DNA of 35,950 nucleotides from NCBI RefSeq assembly GCF_004348995.1, contig NZ_SMKQ01000075.1, forward strand, positions 1 through 35,950, written 5' to 3'. Position numbers and translations under genes: made by a program. Under the pieces are notes generated by a model, which was given only the letters and a program-made list of their open reading frames with translations, had not been told where the DNA came from and ran no database searches. The DNA comes from Nonomuraea terrae. GTDB lineage: Bacteria > Actinomycetota > Actinomycetes > Streptosporangiales > Streptosporangiaceae. Shown here piece after piece: positions 35,145 through 35,950 of this stretch (position 1 is the stretch's first letter; every line of letters starts with the position of its first letter).

Positions 35145-35950
35145 ATGATCTCCCGAGCCAGGCGCCTCGCGGCCGTCGCCCTGGGCGGCGCGCTGCTCTG
35201 GCTGCCTGCTCTCACGGGGATCGCCCAGGCCGCGCCCACCCGGGTCTACTCCGCCTCGCTGGCCAAGACCGCCGCGGACGTGAAGCGGGTCGCCGAGTAC
35301 TGGAAGCCCGACCGGCTCAAGGTGGCCGACAAGTACAGCCCCGCCACCCCCGGCGCCGCCGCCGACTCCTCCTCGGCCTCCGGCGCGAGCGTCGCAGGCC
35401 CCGTTCCCGCCGTCAGCCGGGCGCTCGCCGCGCAGAGCGTGGCCGCCTCGGCGCCGCGTACGGGCACCGCGCGGACCATGGGCAAGGTCTACTTCCGGTT
35501 CGGGAGCAAGGAGTACTGGTGCTCCGGCGCCGCGGTCGCGGCCAAGAACCGCAGCGTCGTCGCCACCGCCGGCCACTGCGCGTACGACGCCCGCCAGGTC
35601 AGGGCCGCCGACTACTGGATCTTCGTCCCGAACCCCGGCCTCAACGGCGAGACGCCCGACGGCATCTACGTGGGCGCCTCGATCAGCATGCACGAGGACT
35701 GGTCGGGCAAGGGCGACTACGACTACGACTACGCGTTCGTGACGGTGCACCGCGGTTTCACCTGGGTCGCGAAGGACGGCGGCTACGTCATGCAGGACGT
35801 CGGCACGCTCCAGGACAACGTCGGCGGGCTCGGCCTCGACCTGAACAAGAAGCCGGGCACGTACACGGTGACCCCGTTCGGTTACCCGGCGGGCGCGCAG
35901 CCCGACGGCACGACGCCGTTCGACGGCAAGTCGCTGAAGACGTGCCCCAC
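35145..35950 (+). CDS. Secreted trypsin-like serine protease, cut by the window edge
   Basis: 268 residues are visible of a paralogue of the preceding protease. It begins MISRARRLAAVALGGALLWL, a signal peptide ending near AQAAPT. The propeptide holds EYWKPDRLKVADKY, matching FWTPDRVKKATDY of the first copy, and a Ser/Ala-rich stretch (about 65-105). H144 (TAGHCAYD), D195 (DYDYDYAFV) and C126/C145 are present; GLDLNKKPGTYTVTPFGYPAG aligns with the other gene. The serine region lies beyond the edge, so activity cannot be judged. ATG 35145 has GAAAGG seven bases upstream. Confidence 0.88.
   Translation, partial: MISRARRLAAVALGGALLWLPALTGIAQAAPTRVYSASLAKTAADVKRVAEYWKPDRLKVADKYSPATPGAAADSSSASGASVAGPVPAVSRALAAQSVAASAPRTGTARTMGKVYFRFGSKEYWCSGAAVAAKNRSVVATAGHCAYDARQVRAADYWIFVPNPGLNGETPDGIYVGASISMHEDWSGKGDYDYDYAFVTVHRGFTWVAKDGGYVMQDVGTLQDNVGGLGLDLNKKPGTYTVTPFGYPAGAQPDGTTPFDGKSLKTCP

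Overview
The window is chromosomal DNA of a high-GC actinomycete. The evidence is GC-rich codon use throughout, a fused Kgd-type 2-oxoglutarate enzyme, a DUF6104 microprotein behind it, Tat-like export signals, and many genes whose start codon sits 6-8 bases after a TANNNT -10 box, as in actinobacterial leaderless mRNAs. I infer a Streptosporangiales member (Nonomuraea-like); no rRNA or other marker confirms this. I found 34 protein genes (one cut by the right edge) and no tRNA, rRNA, CRISPR, insertion sequence, phage or plasmid function.

Layout. 0-2.5 kb: an ArsR-type regulator with a double SRPBCC protein, then an AraC regulator; a degenerate 44-bp tandem repeat lies between them. 2.5-8.6 kb: a locus with gmd on one strand, a coupled set on the other (GT4 glycosyltransferase, methyltransferase, alpha-barrel terpene-cyclase-like protein) and a DUF1702 protein, closed by a convergent second methyltransferase. 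This is the best candidate for an undescribed pathway, probably a sugar-bearing lipid, terpenoid or envelope product. 8.6-12.4 kb: a flavin split-barrel oxidoreductase, a 3Fe-4S ferredoxin and a zinc alcohol dehydrogenase in one operon, converging on an AraC-esterase operon. 12.6-19.5 kb: a six-gene minus-strand sugar operon (ROK repressor, ABC ATPase, permease, Tat-lipoprotein binding protein, Gfo/Idh/MocA dehydrogenase, TIM-barrel isomerase).

19.9-25.3 kb: an SDR and an MBL hydrolase, a divergent GST-like CPWA enzyme, an MFS exporter with its winged-helix regulator, and an orphan B3/B4 tRNA-editing-like protein. 25.5-31.2 kb: kgd with its strong terminator, the DUF6104 microprotein, and a coupled DUF4097-PadR pair. 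31.3-35.95 kb: a quinone-reductase-like MDR, an anchored extracytoplasmic protein of unknown function, and two tandem secreted trypsin-like proteases, the second truncated by the window edge.

Two regulatory patterns cross these blocks. Nine genes carry the leaderless signature, and a 14-bp motif CCGAATNNNRTTCY occurs once in the divergent promoter of the flavoprotein-ferredoxin-dehydrogenase operon and twice in the MBL/GST divergent promoter, which suggests joint control. Functions come from motif recognition by eye; no database search was run.
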